From SHZI01 sp031395645 (lineage in GTDB: Bacteria > Pseudomonadota > Gammaproteobacteria > Steroidobacterales > GCA-2729495), in NCBI GenBank assembly GCA_031395645.1, contig JANNJM010000084.1:40488-104487 (forward strand): 64,000 nt of DNA. Direction: 5' to 3'. Below the pieces are notes generated by a model. It was given only the letters and a program-made list of their open reading frames with translations. It ran no database searches and was not told the origin of the DNA. This document shows, in pieces, positions 25,051-33,647 of the stretch. The translations under genes and the position numbers were made by a program. Each line of letters starts with the position of its first letter. Within the stretch, counting starts at the first letter, position 1.

Positions 25051-25341
25051 TCAAGCGTCGTACCGGTCTTGGCCGTAGTTCGGCCGTTCGAGCAGACTGA
25101 TTAAATCCATCGCCGCCACGTATTCTATTTCTGCTTCCTCTATCCCATCCTGGTCGTCGAGCACCGCGCGAAGTGCACGGGAATCGCTTTCTTCTTCGAC
25201 GACCGGGCCTTCGGTGCGTACCCGATATTTCTCGAAGGCGTTCTTTGGCGTCGCAGGCGTGACGCCCAGCAACCCGCCGGCGGCCGAAGCACCGTTGCCA
25301 CCCCCGGAGGATGGTTTCTCTGCTAATTGACTTCTTGCCAT
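25051..25341 (-). CDS. Hypothetical acidic protein
   Basis: A 96-residue frame runs from ATG 25341 (alternative ATG 25350). It has a flexible Gly/Ser-rich head (SSGGGNGASAAGGLLG) and a charged body (NAFEKYRVRTEGPVVEEE, then LRAVLDDQDGIEEAEIEYV). No family is recognised and no signal peptide is visible. It follows the GDPD gene by about 56 bases on the same strand. The residue composition looks like that of a real protein but it could be a chance frame. Confidence 0.4.
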   Translation of the reverse strand: MARSQLAEKPSSGGGNGASAAGGLLGVTPATPKNAFEKYRVRTEGPVVEEESDSRALRAVLDDQDGIEEAEIEYVAAMDLISLLERPNYGQDRYDA

Positions 25342-25397
25342 GACGAACATCCCCGCGTTTTGCCGGTTAGCGCCTACTTCTACTCGACCGGCGCGCG

Positions 25398-26411
25398 TTA
25401 CCTGTTGATGTAGGACACGGCCGAAGTCTGCGGCGTTCGGCACGCTTCCCGGCCGAGATCGGGCTGATCGGTAAAAAGGCCGCTCATGCCCGCGGCACGC
25501 GCTGCGGCGATCTCACCGAGCAGATCGCCGGTTGCCGTCGGCTCCTTGCCGCGGCGAAAGGGTTCCCCAAGCCAGGCGTTCTCGGCGCGGAACGTCCAGC
25601 CGTGCAGCGCCAGTCCGGCTTCACGCACGCGCGCGATGAACTGCGGGTTGCCGAGAATCAGCGCCTTTGGCGCGCCGATCACCTGTGCGTAGCGGGCGAT
25701 CGCCGCAACGTCCGCCGGCACCGTTTCGATCAACTGCACGAGCGTCAACCGCGTGTGGGGACGCATGCGGCGCAAGCTCTCGGCCTCGAATGACTGGATG
25801 TAGACGGGGGCGTCGGGCCGATCCAGGCCGGCGTCCCGCAGCGCCGCCAGCAGCGCCGCCTCCGGGTCGAGGCCGCGGCCGCGCAGTCGCCCGGCCTCCT
25901 TTATCTCCGGGTAGAGCCCGATCGGGCGACCGAGGCGCACGCCTTCCTCGCGCGCGAGCGCGATGACCTCGGCGAATGTCGGTATGCCGAAGAGCCCGTC
26001 GAACGCCGTATTGCCCGGCCGCAGAGCCGGCCGCGTCTCACGGGCCCGGAGCAGCCGCAGTTGACTCAGCGTGAGGTCGTCGGCGAACCAGTCCGCAACC
26101 TCGCGTTCTTCCGCGCGCCGGCGCCGGCGCAAGTCCGCCAGAGCGGGAACGGCCGCGACGTTCGTCGACCCGGCGAGGCCACTCTCGTGCCGGGCTACGA
26201 GAACCCCATCGCGAGTCATCACCAGATCCGGCTCGATATAGTCGGCACCGAGCTGGATGGCGAGCCGGTAGGCCGGCAGCGTGTGTTCGGGCAGGTAGCC
26301 GCTGGCCCCGCGGTGGGCGACGACGATGCAGTGGTCAACGGTCCCGGCGTCGTTCGCCGACGCCGGCGGCAGCAGCGACACTGCGAGCAGCAGTAGTGGA
26401 AACCGCCGCAC
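25398..26411 (-). CDS. Glycerophosphodiester phosphodiesterase (GlpQ-like, exported)
   Basis: The protein has 337 residues, with a GTG start at 26411. A signal peptide ends at PPASA-NDAG. The GDPD active site is complete: VAHRGASGYLPEHT (His33, Glu42), YIEPDLVMTRDG (Glu60, Asp62) and HESG (His75), with a later GLYPEIKEAG metal ligand. It hydrolyses glycerophosphodiesters to glycerol 3-phosphate and an alcohol in the periplasm. Its stop lies well before the hypothetical gene. It follows the phytase-like gene by 13 bases and probably shares its transcript, giving a small phosphorus-scavenging unit. Confidence 0.93.
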   Translation of the reverse strand: MRRFPLLLLAVSLLPPASANDAGTVDHCIVVAHRGASGYLPEHTLPAYRLAIQLGADYIEPDLVMTRDGVLVARHESGLAGSTNVAAVPALADLRRRRRAEEREVADWFADDLTLSQLRLLRARETRPALRPGNTAFDGLFGIPTFAEVIALAREEGVRLGRPIGLYPEIKEAGRLRGRGLDPEAALLAALRDAGLDRPDAPVYIQSFEAESLRRMRPHTRLTLVQLIETVPADVAAIARYAQVIGAPKALILGNPQFIARVREAGLALHGWTFRAENAWLGEPFRRGKEPTATGDLLGEIAAARAAGMSGLFTDQPDLGREACRTPQTSAVSYINR

Positions 26412-26424
26412 CAGGATTTAAGGG

Positions 26425-27822
26425 CTAGCGGCGGCGCACGAAGCCCAGCAGACCCAGCGCGGAACCAAGGAACCAGGCAGCGGCCGGCACCGGCACCGGC
26501 GCCAGGTAGCCGGCGAGATCGGCGGCGGACGCCTTGTAGGAGTGCAACACCCCCGGCAGCAGCTTGTAGCTGCCGTCGCCCGGCACGCTCGACAACGGTC
26601 CGGTGCAGCCCGTGATCATGTCGAGCGGACACTGCAGCGCGGTTGCAAACGGATCTGCATCGCTGAAGCGGTAGTAGACGTCGAACTGCGTGCCACCCGC
26701 GTTCTGCGTGACGCTGTAATCGGCGTCGGTGCCTGCCAGGATCACGTAGCTGCCGTCGCCAAGCTGTGGGCCGATCGCGAGACCCTCCCATTTTTCCGGC
26801 GACTTGTTACCGAGTTCGGCCAGCGTGTTCGCGTCGAGGTCGATGAAGACGGTGCCCGCCTTGGTCACCTTTGTATACGAGGCGCCGGCTGCATCGAGAT
26901 CGATGCCGCTGACGTCGGTCGCGCCTGTAATGTCGATCTTGTAGACGCGCTTGTCCGGGCTCGCGAGCGTCGACCCAACGCCGATGCCGCGGTTGTTTCG
27001 TTCAAGCACCATGAACTCGTGATCATTGAGGGCGACCAGCGATGAAATTCCGCGGCCCTGACTGGCCGTATCCATCTGGTACGCATACTGGGCGACGGCA
27101 AGGCCCGTATCGACGTCGAACTTGACGATGCGGTTGACAGTGCCGTTGCCGCCGCCTTCGTCCAGCATCGCACTCTGCAACATGGCGTACACGTAGCGGC
27201 CGTCCGGGCTGATCGCGAGGCCCTCGAAGCCGCGGTTCGTGCGCTTGCCCGCCGGGTTGGTCGCCGGGTCGGCCGCGTAATTCGGGATGCCGCTGACGCT
27301 GTCCCGCGGGATCAGGTTGGCCGGCGTGCTGAACGTGCGGATCACCGCACCGTTCCGGTCGAGCTCGTACAGCGACGGGCCGTACTCGTCGGACACGAGC
27401 AGGTTTCCGGTCAGCGGATTGACGACGAACCCTTCGGGATCCAGGGCATTGCCGAGGACGTTGGTCGGGTTCGGGGCGAGACCGTTGAGGCTCCCGCCGT
27501 TTCGCGAGAACTTGATCGTTTGCGCCACCTGGAAGTTGGCAATCGCGCCCGTTATCGGATTGATGTCCACCGTGAAGCGCTGCACGAGCGTGTCGTACGA
27601 CAACGTGCCGCCGCCGGGACCCCGGTCGGATAGTCCCCACCATTCGTTGCGATTCGGATCGTAGTAGAGGTCGGAGAAATAGCCGAGCCGACCGGCATTG
27701 GCGCCGGTGCCAAACGCGTCATTCGCGCCGCCGTCGAGGGCGAGACCGTTGACGAAGGTCGGCACGGCATTGGCGCTGGTCGCCAGCAGCAGTGCTGCGG
27801 ACAGGAGGGCGGATGAACGCAT
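26425..27822 (-). CDS. Esterase-like phytase-domain protein with a PEP-CTERM-type sorting tail
   Basis: The protein has 465 residues. A signal peptide (LLSAALLLATSANA) is followed by a beta-propeller-type esterase/phytase domain: FSDLYYDPNRNEWWGLSDRG, LDPEGFVVNPLTGNLLVSDE, NRGFEGLAISPDGRYVYAML and SPEKWEGLAIGPQ. The C-terminus VPVPAAAWFLGSALGLLGF plus RRR is a PEP-CTERM-type signal: short motif, membrane helix, Arg cluster. It should be exported, processed by an exosortase and kept at the cell surface, where it could release phosphate from organic esters. The exosortase gene starts about 440 bases away on the other strand. Confidence 0.88.
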   Translation of the reverse strand: MRSSALLSAALLLATSANAVPTFVNGLALDGGANDAFGTGANAGRLGYFSDLYYDPNRNEWWGLSDRGPGGGTLSYDTLVQRFTVDINPITGAIANFQVAQTIKFSRNGGSLNGLAPNPTNVLGNALDPEGFVVNPLTGNLLVSDEYGPSLYELDRNGAVIRTFSTPANLIPRDSVSGIPNYAADPATNPAGKRTNRGFEGLAISPDGRYVYAMLQSAMLDEGGGNGTVNRIVKFDVDTGLAVAQYAYQMDTASQGRGISSLVALNDHEFMVLERNNRGIGVGSTLASPDKRVYKIDITGATDVSGIDLDAAGASYTKVTKAGTVFIDLDANTLAELGNKSPEKWEGLAIGPQLGDGSYVILAGTDADYSVTQNAGGTQFDVYYRFSDADPFATALQCPLDMITGCTGPLSSVPGDGSYKLLPGVLHSYKASAADLAGYLAPVPVPAAAWFLGSALGLLGFVRRR

Positions 27823-28259
27823 GGCTTTTTCCCCGGAGCGGATCTGAACGACGAAAGTGTCGCCCGGGATTCATGACGCCAGCGTGATGTCCGTATGACG
27901 AAAGTGTCCTCATACAAGAATCAACACTTCCTGCGATGGGGCAGCGTCCAGGCACTCCGCGACTGCCGTGATGTTTCCAACTCCAATCTGTCAACAGCCT
28001 GCAACGGTCGCCCCTTAGCGTTAATTCCAACAGGGCTGGGGCAGGTGGGAGCTCACGTCGCCACACCAGAACGGTAAACAATCGGCGCGGCTGCCGCCCC
28101 AGCCCGCCCTCCGCCCCGGCCACTCCTGATATTGGTACGGAGAGCAATGGCGACGACACGGACGATTCTGATCAGAGGTGGCCCGACTTTGACGCTGATT
28201 CAGGTCGCGGCGACAGCCGCTCCTCGACCGGTCGACTCCGCTAGCGTCCGGCAGTCACC
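27823..28259. other. 437-base divergent intergenic region with a 12-bp direct repeat
   Basis: No gene is visible. GACGAAAGTGTC occurs at 27850-27861 and again at 27897-27908, 47 bases apart, upstream of the phytase-like gene. It could be a regulator site. The region also serves as the promoter area for the exosortase gene at 28260. Confidence 0.4.
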
Positions 28260-28754
28260 GTGAAAACGCGCGGCTCCCTTCCGGGATTCCTGCTGTCCTT
28301 CGTCGTGGTGTTTACCTGCCTGCAGATCGCCTATCTGGAGGCAGGACGAGTCGCAGACTACTGGCTGGTCGAACGAGCAACGGTCGCCGTCGCGGCGAAG
28401 CTGTTCAGCGTTGTCGACCCCTCCGCAGACGTCCAGGCCGCAGGCACCCGTCTGGTCTCCCCGCAGGCCAGGCTGTCGGTCCTGCGCGGTTGCGAGGGCA
28501 CGGAACTCTACTTCCTGTGGATTGCCGCGGTTCTCGCCTTTCCTGCCAGCTGGCGGCGTCGGGCTGTGGGTCTGGCCGTCGGCCTTCTCGCCGCGTACGG
28601 GATGAACCAGGTGCGCCTGATGGGGTTGTTCTACGTCGTGCGTGACCACCGGCCGCACTTCGAGCTGGCTCACGGCTACCTGGCACCGACGTTGCTGGTT
28701 ATCCTCCTCGGTTTCATGTTCTGGCGCTGGACCAACAGCGCCTGGGTGCAGTGA
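28260..28754 (+). CDS. Exosortase, XrtH-like
   Basis: The protein has 164 residues from GTG 28260. It is a small exosortase/archaeosortase with about five membrane helices. The catalytic residues are in place: Cys78 (VLRGCEGTEL), Arg119 (MNQVRLMGLF) and His138 (HFELAHGYLAPTLL). The short length, without a long extra domain, fits exosortase H, the type paired with IPTLxxWG or related tails. It would cleave sorting tails of exported proteins at the inner membrane. It overlaps the next gene (GTGA). Confidence 0.88.
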   Translation: MKTRGSLPGFLLSFVVVFTCLQIAYLEAGRVADYWLVERATVAVAAKLFSVVDPSADVQAAGTRLVSPQARLSVLRGCEGTELYFLWIAAVLAFPASWRRRAVGLAVGLLAAYGMNQVRLMGLFYVVRDHRPHFELAHGYLAPTLLVILLGFMFWRWTNSAWVQ

Positions 28755-29359
28755 AGCGTCCGGCTTGGCTCGCTTCAGCGCGAGTCCTCGCCACCTACCT
28801 GATTCTTACGGCGATCCTCTACGGCGCCGGAGAGCCGTACAGCCGTGGCTGGTGCCGCATCTTTGAGCACCAGATCGGTTTTATCCAGAGTGAGTTCTCG
28901 GCGGCGAATGTGCGCCTGACCCACCTGGACGGGCAGGCGGCTTTTCGCTTTGACGGTACGGTCACGGTGAATCTGCGCGCCCGCTTCCCGGGAATTTCCG
29001 CCTGGGAACAGGTGTCGGCGTGGACGCTCCAGGCTTACGCCCACAACCACGTGATCCTCGTGTTCGCGCTCCTCGCGGCCTGGCCTGCTCCGACGGTCCG
29101 ACGCCGGCTTCGGCTCGCGCTTGCGGGCATACCCGCCACCGTTGTCTCGACCAGCCTGGATATTCCGTTTGCCCTCGCCGGTCTTGCCATATCGGAGGTG
29201 TACGCGGCCTTCGATCCCGGACTGCTCGAAACCGATCTGCTGGTGCAGTACTTCAATTTCCTGCAGGGCGGTGGCCGGGTCTTGCTGCCGATCGCCGCCG
29301 CCGGCCTGGCGATCTGCGTAGCCATCGAGAAACCGGTTGAACACAAAACGGCAACTTGA
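28751..29359 (+). CDS. Exosortase-H-associated membrane protein
   Basis: The protein has 202 residues and starts at GTG 28751, inside the exosortase stop. It has one N-terminal helix (ARVLATYLILTAILYGAG), a periplasmic region (RIFEHQIGFIQSEFSAANVRL) and two or three helices (NHVILVFALLAAW, LALAGIPATVVSTSLDIPFALAGLAI, VLLPIAAAGLAICVAI). This matches the membrane partner found directly after XrtH genes. Its role is unknown, probably to assist sorting. Confidence 0.78.
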   Translation: MKRPAWLASARVLATYLILTAILYGAGEPYSRGWCRIFEHQIGFIQSEFSAANVRLTHLDGQAAFRFDGTVTVNLRARFPGISAWEQVSAWTLQAYAHNHVILVFALLAAWPAPTVRRRLRLALAGIPATVVSTSLDIPFALAGLAISEVYAAFDPGLLETDLLVQYFNFLQGGGRVLLPIAAAGLAICVAIEKPVEHKTAT

Positions 29360-29463
29360 TTACGTACACAATTTCACGCCGTCTTCACTGCTCTGCCACA
29401 CGCCGCGATTTAACGTCTCCCTCGGGCTCACTTTTCTCAATCCACCGCGCAAGGAGACATTCC

Positions 29464-31740
29464 ATGAAGGGTCGCCAGCACCCGACTAACGACGTCACGA
29501 TCAATGGGTCAGGTAATGAGTCCATACGGGATGTGCTCTCGCGAATTGGAGCGGGGCGGCGGGATTTTCTGAAACACACCGCTGCCGCGACAGCCGCCGC
29601 CGCGGTCGGCAGCCTGATTCCGTTCACCAATCGCGCCTGGGCGGCGCCCATCCTGCCTGGCAACGGTTTTGGTGGCATTGGCTTCGAAAGCGTCCTGCCC
29701 GATACCGCGCCTGTGGCGGATCTGGTCACCGTCCCACCCGGTTACCGTGTGGAGCCGTTTGTTTCCTGGGGCGACCCCATCATGCCGGGTGCACCGGCCT
29801 GGCTGGCCGATGCATCGCAGACCGCCGCCGCCCAGGAGATGCAGTTCGGCATGCACAACGACGGCATGCACTTCTTCCCGTTTGCGTCCCGAAACGGCCT
29901 GACGAGCGATCGGGGTGTGCTCTGCGTCAACAACGAATACACCCACGAGGAGATTCTCCATCCGGACGGCCTGATTGGCTCCGGCTACACCATCGCCAAA
30001 ACCCGCAAGTCCCAGGCCGGCCACGGCGTCTCGGTTCTTGAAGCCCGCCGAGTGGCAGGCAAGTGGGGTGTGGTGCAGGGATCGGCCTTTGGCCGGCGGA
30101 TCACAGTGAATACCCCGATGATGATCAGCGGGCCCGTTGCCGGCCACGCGCTGTTGCGCTCCAAGCAGTTCGATATCACCGACACCGCCTCGACGATCGT
30201 GGGAACCAACGACGGCTACACCGCCATTGGTACGGCGAACAACTGCGCCCACGGCTACACGCCCTGGGGCACTTACCTCACCTGCGAGGAAAACTGGAAC
30301 GGCTACTTTGGCCTCACTGGCGCCCCAGGGTCAACGGGCATTCCGGCGACCGACGCAGCCACGGCGAACGACCGGACCCGGTACGGACTGTCCGCCAGCG
30401 GCTTCGGCTACCGGTGGCACACCACCGATCCCCGCTTCGACATCACCACCAATCCGCTGGAGCCCTATCACTTCGGCTGGGTGGTAGAGATCGATCCGAT
30501 GGACCCGAACAGTGTGCCCGTCAAGCGCACCGCTCTCGGCCGCTTCAAGCACGAGAGTGCCCAGGTGGCGGTCAGCGCTGACGCCGCAGGCGTCCAGAAC
30601 CGGGTGGCGTTCTACCAGGGCGATGACGAGCGCAACGAATACATCTACAAGTTCGTCTGCGACCAACCCTACAACCCGCGCAACCGAGCCGCCAATCGGG
30701 ACCTGCTCGACAACGGCATCCTCTATGTCGCCAGATTCACGTCGACGCCGGCCCCAAGCACGCCCGGCGCGTATCGTGGCGAGTGGATTCCGTTGCAGCC
30801 CAATACCCTCTCCGTCATCGACAACCCGGGCGTGCCAGGCACCAAGTTCCGGTTGCGCGAACTGGCACTCTTTGCCGGTGCGAACGATGCCGAGGTGCAG
30901 GCCCTGATCCTGCTTAAAACCCGTCAGGCGGCGGATGCGGTCGGTGCCACGATGATGGATCGCCCGGAGTGGACGGCGCTACGCACCTACTCTGGCTATA
31001 ACAACTACCAGTACAGCTATAACAACTACCAGTACAACAGTCAGCGCCCGCTGGAAATCTACTGCACGCTGACCAACAACAATCGGCGCGGCAGCAGCGC
31101 TACCCCGACGAGCAACAACCCCAACGGCACGACAGCGTCCGGTTCGGCTCGACCGGCGGTGGACGTGGCGAATCCGCGCAACGACAACGTTTACGGCCAC
31201 ATCATCCGCTGGCGGGAGGACGGCAATTACGTCACGGCAACGGCCTTTGAGTGGGACCTGTTCGTGCAGTGCGGGGACACGGCGACCGCCAAGGTCCCTA
31301 CGGCCAACTACGTGGGCAACATCGTCGATGTGCCCAATGGCAGTGCCGACCTTGGTGCGCCCGACGGACTGTGGTTTGACCAGTTCGGCCGGATGTGGAT
31401 CCAGACGGACCAGGCCGGCGATGCCGCCGGTGACTGGACCAATATTGGCGTCAACGTCATGTGCTGTGCCGATCCCAACACGCGGGAGATTCGTCGGTTC
31501 ATGACGAGCCCTCGCAACTGCGAGGTCACTGGCGTGGTCAATACGCCGGACGGGAAGACGATGTTCGTCGGCATCCAACACCCGGGCGAAGACTCCCTTG
31601 CCGCCAACCCGCAACAGTTCAGCAGCTTCCCGCACGGTCAGTTCCCGGCTAACAGCGCTGGGATCGCGCTGCCCGCCGGGCGGCCACGATCTAGCGTGCT
31701 CGTCATCACGCGTGAAGACGGGGGAGTGATTGGCGCCTGA
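29464..31740 (+). CDS. PhoX-like (DUF839) Tat-exported phosphatase
   Basis: The protein has 758 residues, with AAGGAGA before ATG 29464. The Tat signal is GRRDFLKHTAAATAAAAVG (about 31-49). The body is the PhoX/DUF839 propeller: MHNDGMHFFPF, GVLCVNNEYTHEEILHPDG, AHGYTPWGTYLTCEENWNG, GRFKHESAQV, GTKFRLRELALFAG, ADLGAPDGLWFDQFGRMWI and CCADPNTREIRRF. PhoX enzymes are Ca/Fe-dependent alkaline phosphatases of the periplasm. A 21-bp repeat in the middle gives two YNNYQY units. No sorting tail is present, so it is released into the periplasm or medium. Confidence 0.9.
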   Translation: MKGRQHPTNDVTINGSGNESIRDVLSRIGAGRRDFLKHTAAATAAAAVGSLIPFTNRAWAAPILPGNGFGGIGFESVLPDTAPVADLVTVPPGYRVEPFVSWGDPIMPGAPAWLADASQTAAAQEMQFGMHNDGMHFFPFASRNGLTSDRGVLCVNNEYTHEEILHPDGLIGSGYTIAKTRKSQAGHGVSVLEARRVAGKWGVVQGSAFGRRITVNTPMMISGPVAGHALLRSKQFDITDTASTIVGTNDGYTAIGTANNCAHGYTPWGTYLTCEENWNGYFGLTGAPGSTGIPATDAATANDRTRYGLSASGFGYRWHTTDPRFDITTNPLEPYHFGWVVEIDPMDPNSVPVKRTALGRFKHESAQVAVSADAAGVQNRVAFYQGDDERNEYIYKFVCDQPYNPRNRAANRDLLDNGILYVARFTSTPAPSTPGAYRGEWIPLQPNTLSVIDNPGVPGTKFRLRELALFAGANDAEVQALILLKTRQAADAVGATMMDRPEWTALRTYSGYNNYQYSYNNYQYNSQRPLEIYCTLTNNNRRGSSATPTSNNPNGTTASGSARPAVDVANPRNDNVYGHIIRWREDGNYVTATAFEWDLFVQCGDTATAKVPTANYVGNIVDVPNGSADLGAPDGLWFDQFGRMWIQTDQAGDAAGDWTNIGVNVMCCADPNTREIRRFMTSPRNCEVTGVVNTPDGKTMFVGIQHPGEDSLAANPQQFSSFPHGQFPANSAGIALPAGRPRSSVLVITREDGGVIGA
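30997..31035 (+). repeat. Short tandem repeat (21-bp period) inside the PhoX-like gene
   Basis: The 18-base unit TATAACAACTACCAGTAC occurs twice with a 3-base spacer, encoding two YNNYQY motifs. It keeps the frame and lies in a predicted loop. Confidence 0.85.
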
Positions 31741-31767
31741 CCTGAAATCCCGCAAGCAACCTGAACC

Positions 31768-31795
31768 GGGACCGCAGCCCCTGGGCTGCGGTCCC
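31768..31795 (+). terminator. Strong GC hairpin after the PhoX-like gene
   Basis: GGGACCGCAGCC pairs with GGCTGCGGTCCC (12 bp or more, loop of about 4). It lies between the PhoX-like stop and the next start. There is no T-tract after it, so it could be a processing or attenuation hairpin instead of a complete intrinsic terminator. Confidence 0.6.
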
Positions 31796-31816
31796 ATAAC
31801 CACACCTGGAGTAGTC

Positions 31817-32473
31817 ATGAAGAACAAATTATTGCTTTCGATGCTGCTGACAGCAGCGTCCTTGCAGACGACCGCCTTTGGCGCCGCAACGAACGACGCC
31901 AGTCTGATCGCCGTTGTTGAGGACTTCGAGACCTTCGACGGCTTCGTCATGCAGGGGCCGGTGGCTCTGGGTGGCGGTCTGCAGGTCGCCTCGTCCATCG
32001 ACTCGACGCTCGGTGCTGTCGGCGTTGATCTTGGCGAGAACGGGATCTGGGGCGCGGGCAACTACGTGGCCGGGATCGGTGACCTGTCTTTCAACCCCCA
32101 AAGCTTCAATTACGACGGCTCGATGACCTTCGTAAGGGCGAGCGCGACCGACGGGATCGGTGCCCTGTTCAGCATCTACCAGGAAGTGGATGGGACCGCG
32201 GAAATCCTGCTGGAGGCCCTGTCGCAGGTTGGCGACGTGCTGGAGAGCACCTCGCTGCTCATCAATTTCGCCGATCCGCTGCTGTATGACGTTGGCATCT
32301 TTGCAGGGTTCATCCGGGCCTCGAACGACATCTACGGGCTGCGCGTTTCGGGTGACGGCTTTGTGCTCGACAATGTCGCCGTGGGCGTGATCCCGGTGCC
32401 GGCCGCCCTGCCGCTGTTCCTCAGCGGGCTGGCGGTACTCGGCGTCGCTGCCCGGCGGCGCCTGGCTCGCTGA
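31817..32473 (+). CDS. VPxP-type PEP-CTERM surface protein
   Basis: The protein has 218 residues; CTGGAG precedes ATG 31817. After a signal peptide (LLTAASLQTTAFGA) come a beta-rich body (VVEDFETFDGFVMQGPVALG, FSIYQEVDGTAEILLEAL) and the tail IPVPAALPLFLSGLAVLG plus ARRRLAR. The tail is a PEP-CTERM sorting signal of the VPxPAALPLF type. Function of the body is unknown. It is next to the exosortase locus and is likely a substrate of this or another exosortase in the cell. Confidence 0.8.
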   Translation: MKNKLLLSMLLTAASLQTTAFGAATNDASLIAVVEDFETFDGFVMQGPVALGGGLQVASSIDSTLGAVGVDLGENGIWGAGNYVAGIGDLSFNPQSFNYDGSMTFVRASATDGIGALFSIYQEVDGTAEILLEALSQVGDVLESTSLLINFADPLLYDVGIFAGFIRASNDIYGLRVSGDGFVLDNVAVGVIPVPAALPLFLSGLAVLGVAARRRLAR

Positions 32474-32545
32474 AGTACCCGTGGGCCCGGCGCAGGTGGT
32501 GGCGACACGCCCCCCCTGTGCCGGGAGTCGGATGAGTCGGTTCTC

Positions 32546-33349
32546 ATGAGAAATACCGGCAGTTGGCTGATCGGTGCCGCTCTGGGCCTGGCCACCGCGG
32601 CCAACGCTGATGTGGTTGTCCTGACTCCGGTCAAGGACAATACGCTGATCGAAGAGAATCCCACTTACTCCAACGGCTCCGGCAGCAACCTGTTCATGGG
32701 TGCGATTGCCAGTGGCGCGAACCGGCGGGCGCTGCTGAAATTCGACGTTGCCGCGGGCGTGCCTCCGGGCGCGGACATTACAGCGGCGCGCCTGCGCTTC
32801 GTGATCAACAGAGCGGGCATCGGTTCCGGCGGTACGGATCCTGCGACGCTCCACCGGCTCAGCGCCGACTGGGGCGAAGGGGCCTCGGCGACGTCCGGTG
32901 GGGGAGGCACGCAGGCAACTCCCGAGGACGCCACCTGGTCCTACCGCTTTTACGGCAACCCCGGCGCAGGCATTCCGCGGCAACCCTGGTCAGTGGCCGG
33001 CGGAGACTTTGTCGCCACACCGTCCGCCAGTATCACCGTCGGCTCCCTGAACACCTATGAGTTCAGCAGCACAGCGCAGCTGGTCGCGGATGTGGAAGGG
33101 TGGCAGGCGGCGCCCGCCAGTAATCACGGCTGGATCATGCTCGGCCCGGAAGATGGCGACCAGAACGCACGTCGAATCGATAGTCGGGAGTCTGCCTCGC
33201 TCCCCAGTCGTCCGACCCTGACGATCACGTTTACGCCGTCGACCGCGGATGCCGAGGTGCCCCTTCCCCTCTGGAGCCTCGTCCTTCTGGCCGCGAGCCT
33301 TGCCTATAGCGGCTTCAGGACGCTCAGACGTCGTCCGACGGGCGTCTGA
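32546..33349 (+). CDS. DNRLRE-domain exported protein with a VPLPLW sorting-like tail
   Basis: The protein has 267 residues. The signal peptide ends at ATAANA-DVVV. The body matches the DNRLRE (disaggregatase-related) domain: KDNTLIEENPTYSNGSGSNL, RRALLKFDVAAGVPPGADIT and LRFVINRAGIG. The C-terminus is EVPLPLWSLVLLAASLAYSG then LRRR: motif, helix, Arg cluster. PLPLW resembles the IPTLxxWG tails cut by exosortase H more than the VPEP type. It is the best local candidate substrate of the exosortase at 28260. The gene ends the locus. Confidence 0.8.
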   Translation: MRNTGSWLIGAALGLATAANADVVVLTPVKDNTLIEENPTYSNGSGSNLFMGAIASGANRRALLKFDVAAGVPPGADITAARLRFVINRAGIGSGGTDPATLHRLSADWGEGASATSGGGGTQATPEDATWSYRFYGNPGAGIPRQPWSVAGGDFVATPSASITVGSLNTYEFSSTAQLVADVEGWQAAPASNHGWIMLGPEDGDQNARRIDSRESASLPSRPTLTITFTPSTADAEVPLPLWSLVLLAASLAYSGFRTLRRRPTGV

Positions 33350-33647
33350 TCCACCAGACAAGATCGCTGCGCACGCGACGGCCAACTGGGCAGCCGTCGC
33401 GTGCCTCCGTGTCCCGCTCCATCGCACCGACGACCGCCGGTGCCTTGTCGCTGGGGACGTTGATGCTCACCCGCGAGCCTGTCTGGCAGGCGCGGTTCGT
33501 GATGGTGGGCTCAGCATCTGTACGCTGTCGTACAGACTTCCCTCAGGCCGAGGTTGATATTCAATAGGAGCCCCACTTGGGAATGTCAGTGACATTGGCA
33601 TTCTCCGAATCGTCAGCGTTCTGGATCAGATTTAAGAGGGAATACAA
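33350..33647. other. Intergenic gap upstream of the ice-binding-like gene
   Basis: About 300 bases with no gene that I can support. It contains the palindrome at 33582-33596 and the promoter area of the next gene. Confidence 0.4.
33582..33596. promoter_or_regulatory. Palindrome AATGTCAGTGACATT
   Basis: Two perfect 7-bp arms with a single G between them, 51 bases before the next start. The position and symmetry suggest an operator; the regulator is unknown. Confidence 0.5.

Noticed and set aside
27891..27925. Pho box upstream of the phytase-like gene
   Set aside because: The bases do not fit the CTGTCAT direct-repeat consensus well enough.
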